Below, in pieces: positions 60,659 to 64,000 of a stretch of 64,000 bases of DNA. Numbering within the stretch: position 1 is the stretch's first letter; each line of letters opens with the position of its first letter. Source of the stretch: Polycyclovorans algicola TG408 (GTDB taxonomy: Bacteria; Pseudomonadota; Gammaproteobacteria; Nevskiales; Nevskiaceae); NCBI RefSeq assembly GCF_000711245.1, contig NZ_JOMH01000001.1, positions 676,830 through 740,829 of the forward strand, given 5' to 3'. The position numbers and the translations under genes were made by a program. The notes under the pieces were generated by a model. The model did no database searches and had not been told where the DNA came from. It saw nothing but the letters and a program-made list of their open reading frames with translations.

Positions 60659-62853
60659 GCGGCCACCGCGGCGTCAGCCGGTACCGCACGCACCCGCACG
60701 GCAACCCCATTGACCGTGGCGTTGCCGCTGGGCAGGTCGGTGGAGTCAGCGCGATTGGTGGTGAGGCGGTTGTAGCCCACGCCGCCAATCGCGACCGCGC
60801 GTTGCCAGCCACCCTGGTGGCCCCAGCCCTGTGGCAGGGCGACGCTGCCGGGCATCATCTCGTCACTGACGCGCGCCGCAGGCACCACGATCTGACCGTA
60901 GGCCGAGGTGATTTCCACCGGGTCGCCGTCGGCAATGCCGAAGCGCGCGGCATCGATGGGGTGAATGCGCAGGCGCTGCACGCGGTCACCCACGATGAGC
61001 TTGGGAATGTTGTGCAGCCAGGTGTTCTGGGTGCGCAGTTCGCGCAGGCTGATCAGGCTCAGCGGATAGTCGGCATTCACCGTGGTATCGAAGGCCAGCA
61101 TCCGCGTCATCTCGGCGCGAATCAGGGCGTGGTCGAGCTGCACCTTCTTGCCCTTGGTGAACAGGCGCTTCTTCAGAATGCCGGTGGGCAGGCCGTCGGC
61201 CAGTTTGATGGCGCCGTTGTGGTTCATCAGTTTCTTGCGGCTCAGGCCCTTGGGCCGTAAGCCGAACCAGTCGCCCTCGGGCCCGGTGCGCAGGCCCACG
61301 TCCATCAGAAACGCCGGGCTGGGCCGCAGCCCCAGCTTGCCCAGCAATTGGGCGCCGGGAAAGTCGGCCGGCACGATGCCGATACGCCGGGCAATGTCGT
61401 CCATGATCCAGGCATCGTCGCGGGCTTCCCCGCGCGGCGCCACGGTGGGCCCCACCCACTGCGCGTGCGGCACGCCGCTGTGTGACTGCGTGAAGATCGG
61501 GAAGCCCTCGCGCTCCAGCCACACCGTCGGCGGCAGGATGAAATGCGCGAGGCGGCTGGTTTCGGTCATGTACACGTCCAGCGAAATCAGCAGGTCAAGC
61601 TGCTCGAAGGCGCTGCGCAGTTCGTCGGCCGCCGGGCTGCTGTTGGCCGGGTTGGCGCCGATCACCATCATCGCCCGCAACTGACCCTTGCCCGGCGTGC
61701 GAATTTCACGCGGAATGCTCACCACTGGCGAGGTGCCCGCCACTTCGGGGAAGTTGTCGACGCGGGTGCGCCAGCGGTCGTAACCGGTGGCCTTGAGTTG
61801 GTGCATCAGTGATTCGAGGTCGATGAACGGCCGCGCGAAGCACCAGCCACCGGGGCGGTCGAGATTGCCGGTCGCGATGTTCAGCGCATCGAGGAAATAC
61901 TTGCCCAGCGAGGCGAACGGGCCAATCGACATGCCGCAACGCCCATAGGCGCAGGCCGAGGGCGCGGCCGCAAAATCGCGGGCCAGTTGCTGGATCTGTT
62001 GCACCGGGATGCCGCAGGCCGCTGCCGCCTGGTCCAGGGTCAGCGTTGCCAGCATCTGCGGCAGAATTTCATGACCGGCGGTTTGTTCGCGCAGCGCGTC
62101 CAGGTCGGCCAGGCCTTCGTCGAAAATCACTTTCAGCAGCGCCGCCAGCAACCAGACATCACCGTTGGGGCGAATCGGCACGTGCTCGAACAGGCTCGCG
62201 GTTTCACTGCGGCGCGGGTCGACCACCACCACCCGGCCGCCGCGCTCGGTGACCGCCACCATGGTGTCGCGGAAGCGCCCGATGTTGGCCATGCTGCCGT
62301 GTGACACCGCCGGATTCGCGCCCAGGCAGAGCATGAAATCGGTGCGGGCGATGTCCGGAATCGGGTTCAAAAAGTTGCTGCCATAAAGCAGTTGGCTGAC
62401 CAGCCAATAGCCATTGATGTCGATCGACGCCGCGCTGTACAGATGCTGGGTCTTGAGGGCACCGGCCATGCCAAACAGGTTGAGAAAGGCGCCGAAGTTC
62501 CAGGCCACCGAGTTGCCCTGGTAGAGGCCAATCGATTCGCCGCCGTGCTGGGCGATGATGCCGTTGAGGCGCTCGCCGATCTCGTCCAGCGCCTCATCCC
62601 AGGTGACCTGTTTGAAGCTGCCGTCAGGCTGGCGTTTCAGAGGATGCAGGATGCGGTCGGGGTCGTCGCGAACCGCCGAAAACGCCAGGCCTTTGGCGCA
62701 GGCAAACCCGCGCGTGTTGGGATGGTCCGGATCGGCGCGCAGGCTCAGCACGTCGGCGCCCTGCACGGTGGCTTCCAGCCCGCAGGAGCCTTCACAGACC
62801 CCGCAGAAAATCTTCTTGGTGGTGGGGGCTTCGGTCGACGGGCTGGTGTTCAT
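60655..62853 (-). CDS. Molybdopterin (bis-MGD) oxidoreductase
   Basis: The 732-residue protein of the DMSO reductase family carries a 4Fe-4S site (C17, C20, C24, C52 in CGVCEGSC and GFACAKG), the usual TWDEALDEIGERL, a middle domain with DFMLCLGANPAVSHGS, and a C-terminal MGD-binding domain (NTWLHNIPKLI). There is no twin-arginine signal, so it is cytoplasmic. Direct coupling to a ferredoxin and an NADP reductase suggests it exchanges electrons with NADPH. Its substrate is unknown; a hydroxylation, reduction or dehydrogenation in the CoA-ester pathway is inference. It is separated from the ligase gene upstream by 36 bases. Confidence 0.9.
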   Translation of the reverse strand: MNTSPSTEAPTTKKIFCGVCEGSCGLEATVQGADVLSLRADPDHPNTRGFACAKGLAFSAVRDDPDRILHPLKRQPDGSFKQVTWDEALDEIGERLNGIIAQHGGESIGLYQGNSVAWNFGAFLNLFGMAGALKTQHLYSAASIDINGYWLVSQLLYGSNFLNPIPDIARTDFMLCLGANPAVSHGSMANIGRFRDTMVAVTERGGRVVVVDPRRSETASLFEHVPIRPNGDVWLLAALLKVIFDEGLADLDALREQTAGHEILPQMLATLTLDQAAAACGIPVQQIQQLARDFAAAPSACAYGRCGMSIGPFASLGKYFLDALNIATGNLDRPGGWCFARPFIDLESLMHQLKATGYDRWRTRVDNFPEVAGTSPVVSIPREIRTPGKGQLRAMMVIGANPANSSPAADELRSAFEQLDLLISLDVYMTETSRLAHFILPPTVWLEREGFPIFTQSHSGVPHAQWVGPTVAPRGEARDDAWIMDDIARRIGIVPADFPGAQLLGKLGLRPSPAFLMDVGLRTGPEGDWFGLRPKGLSRKKLMNHNGAIKLADGLPTGILKKRLFTKGKKVQLDHALIRAEMTRMLAFDTTVNADYPLSLISLRELRTQNTWLHNIPKLIVGDRVQRLRIHPIDAARFGIADGDPVEITSAYGQIVVPAARVSDEMMPGSVALPQGWGHQGGWQRAVAIGGVGYNRLTTNRADSTDLPSGNATVNGVAVRVRAVPADAAVAA

Positions 62854-62889
62854 GATGCGGTCACTCCTGAGGGCACTGCCGGGCTCACG

Positions 62890-64000
62890 CTACGCCGATA
62901 ACTGCTCGCGCAGCGCCTGCTTCATCACCTTGCCGCTGGCGGTCATCGGCAATGCCGCCATGAACTCGACCTGCTTGGGCACCTTGTATCCGGCGATCAG
63001 TTCGCGGCAGTGGCTCACGACCCTGTCGGCGGTGAGCCCGGCGGCGGGGTCGGCCATGATGGCCACCACCACGCGTTCGCCCCACTTGTCGTCGGGCAGG
63101 CCGATGGCGGCGCACAGCTGCACACCCGCCAGCTTCTGCACCGCCTGTTCGACTTCGGTGGAGTACACGTTTTCGCCGCCGCTGACGATCATGTCTTTCA
63201 CGCGGTCAACGATGTACAGATAACCGTCAGCATCGCGATAGCCGCCGTCACCCGAGCGATACCAGCCGTCGCGGAAGGCGGCGGCGGTGGTTTCGGGCTG
63301 ATTGAAGTAGCCGGTGGTGAGTGAGGGCGAGCGAATCAGAAACTCCCCGACCGTGCCGTCGGGCACTTCATGGCCGTGCTCGTCCGCGACCTTGATCTCG
63401 ATCAGCGGCAGCGGGCTGCCGCAGGATTTGAGGCGCTGCTCGTTGTTCACATCGTGATCGGCCGGACGCAAGAAGGTCACGCCCGCACCGGTTTCGGTGG
63501 CGCCGTAAAACTGGATGAAGTCGCACTTGAGTTCGGTGATGGCACGCTTGAGCAGGTGCGCGCCAATCGGCGACCCGGCGTACACCACCACCCGCACCGG
63601 CGAAAAATCGGCGGTGGCGGCATCGGGGTGATCCAGCATCATCTGGATCACCGTGGGCACCAGCGGCAGGATGCTGGGTTTGTCGCGGGCAATGAGCTTC
63701 AGCAGCGCGCCGGGGTCGGGCATGGCGTACACCGCCACGGTCACGCCGTTGTACAGCGCCTGCAGCGACAGGCCGGTGCCCATGGCGTGGAACAGCGGCA
63801 TGACGGTGAGCATCACGTCGTCGTCCTGATAGCGGAACGAGGTTTCGAGATGCTCGCAAAGCCGCAGCAGCAGATAGCCCTGGTGCGACATCTGCACGCC
63901 TTTCGGCTTGCCGGTGGTGCCCGAGGTGTACATCAGCACCGAGGTCCACCAGGGGTTGACGTCAATCTCGGGATGACGGTTCGGGGCGGCCTGCATGCGC
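62890..64000 (-). CDS. Acyl-CoA ligase (AMP-binding), C-terminal part
   Basis: The visible ~370 residues include the ATP motif YTSGTTGKPKGV, FYGATETGAG, YRSGDGGYRDADGYLYIVDR and the final lysine motif ALPMTASGKVMKQALREQL, as in acyl-CoA synthetases that activate carboxylic acids with ATP and CoA. The N-terminal ~150-200 residues and the start lie beyond the right edge. It is the first visible gene of the minus-strand cluster and probably activates the pathway's acid substrate. Confidence 0.93.
   Translation of the reverse strand, partial: RMQAAPNRHPEIDVNPWWTSVLMYTSGTTGKPKGVQMSHQGYLLLRLCEHLETSFRYQDDDVMLTVMPLFHAMGTGLSLQALYNGVTVAVYAMPDPGALLKLIARDKPSILPLVPTVIQMMLDHPDAATADFSPVRVVVYAGSPIGAHLLKRAITELKCDFIQFYGATETGAGVTFLRPADHDVNNEQRLKSCGSPLPLIEIKVADEHGHEVPDGTVGEFLIRSPSLTTGYFNQPETTAAAFRDGWYRSGDGGYRDADGYLYIVDRVKDMIVSGGENVYSTEVEQAVQKLAGVQLCAAIGLPDDKWGERVVVAIMADPAAGLTADRVVSHCRELIAGYKVPKQVEFMAALPMTASGKVMKQALREQLSA

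Overview
The window is a GC-rich chromosomal segment from a gammaproteobacterium. It carries the replication-origin neighbourhood (dnaA-dnaN-recF-gyrB), a type IV pilus operon next to aroK-aroB-dgt, glutamate synthase, class Ia ribonucleotide reductase, and a CoA-ester degradation operon with a BadI-like ring hydrolase. The mix of housekeeping genes and alicyclic/aromatic acid catabolism would fit Nevskiales-like hydrocarbon or aromatic degraders. That placement is an impression from gene content, not a phylogenetic result.

Layout. (a) 1-1 kb: the first codons of a Phd/YefM-type antitoxin run off the left edge, followed by a winged-helix plus PD-(D/E)XK protein. (b) 1-9 kb, minus strand: yceH, tal, gltD and gltB, with a consensus-like promoter upstream of gltB. 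(c) 9-18.3 kb, minus strand: pilM-N-O-P-Q, a Pro-Thr-tailed lipoprotein, then aroK-aroB-dgt. (d) 18.4-23.4 kb: penicillin-binding protein 1A, a conserved hypothetical, citrate synthase and ribosomal protein L31 type B. (e) 23.5-30.6 kb, plus strand: dnaA, an AT-rich probable oriC, dnaN, recF with two perfect 16-bp parS palindromes inside its coding sequence, gyrB and an orphan ParA-like ATPase. Genes left of the origin mostly read left and those just right of it read right, as expected for diverging replication forks.

(f) 30.5-38 kb: purK/purE, a SIMPL-domain protein, sufT, apaG, a crotonase, and two alpha/beta hydrolases flanking a serine beta-lactamase-like protein. (g) 38-43.7 kb: two zinc-ribbon Ser/Thr kinases, one fused to a degenerate formylglycine-generating-enzyme-like domain, and a large membrane protein of the misleadingly named 'site-specific recombinase' family. 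(h) 43.7-48.2 kb: nrdA-nrdB behind a probable NrdR-box pair, with a dispersed palindromic repeat between the genes. A second copy of that repeat lies between gltD and tal.

(i) 48.2-53.6 kb is an accessory island: an ImmA/IrrE-type peptidase, an HNH endonuclease coupled to a small acidic protein, a RES/Xre toxin-antitoxin pair with its own promoter and operator, a YjjJ/HipA-like kinase toxin preceded by direct repeats, and a broken MAPEG gene. (j) 53.6-64 kb, minus strand: a catabolic cluster of acyl-CoA ligase (cut by the window edge), molybdopterin oxidoreductase, ferredoxin, ferredoxin-NADP reductase, BadI-like ring hydrolase, two crotonases (one a FadJ-like protein without its dehydrogenase core), a CoA transferase/hydrolase and an SDR. 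Together these could activate, oxidise, hydrate and hydrolytically open a cyclic carboxylic acid. This cluster is the best candidate for an undescribed system. No tRNA, rRNA, CRISPR array or intact insertion sequence was seen.
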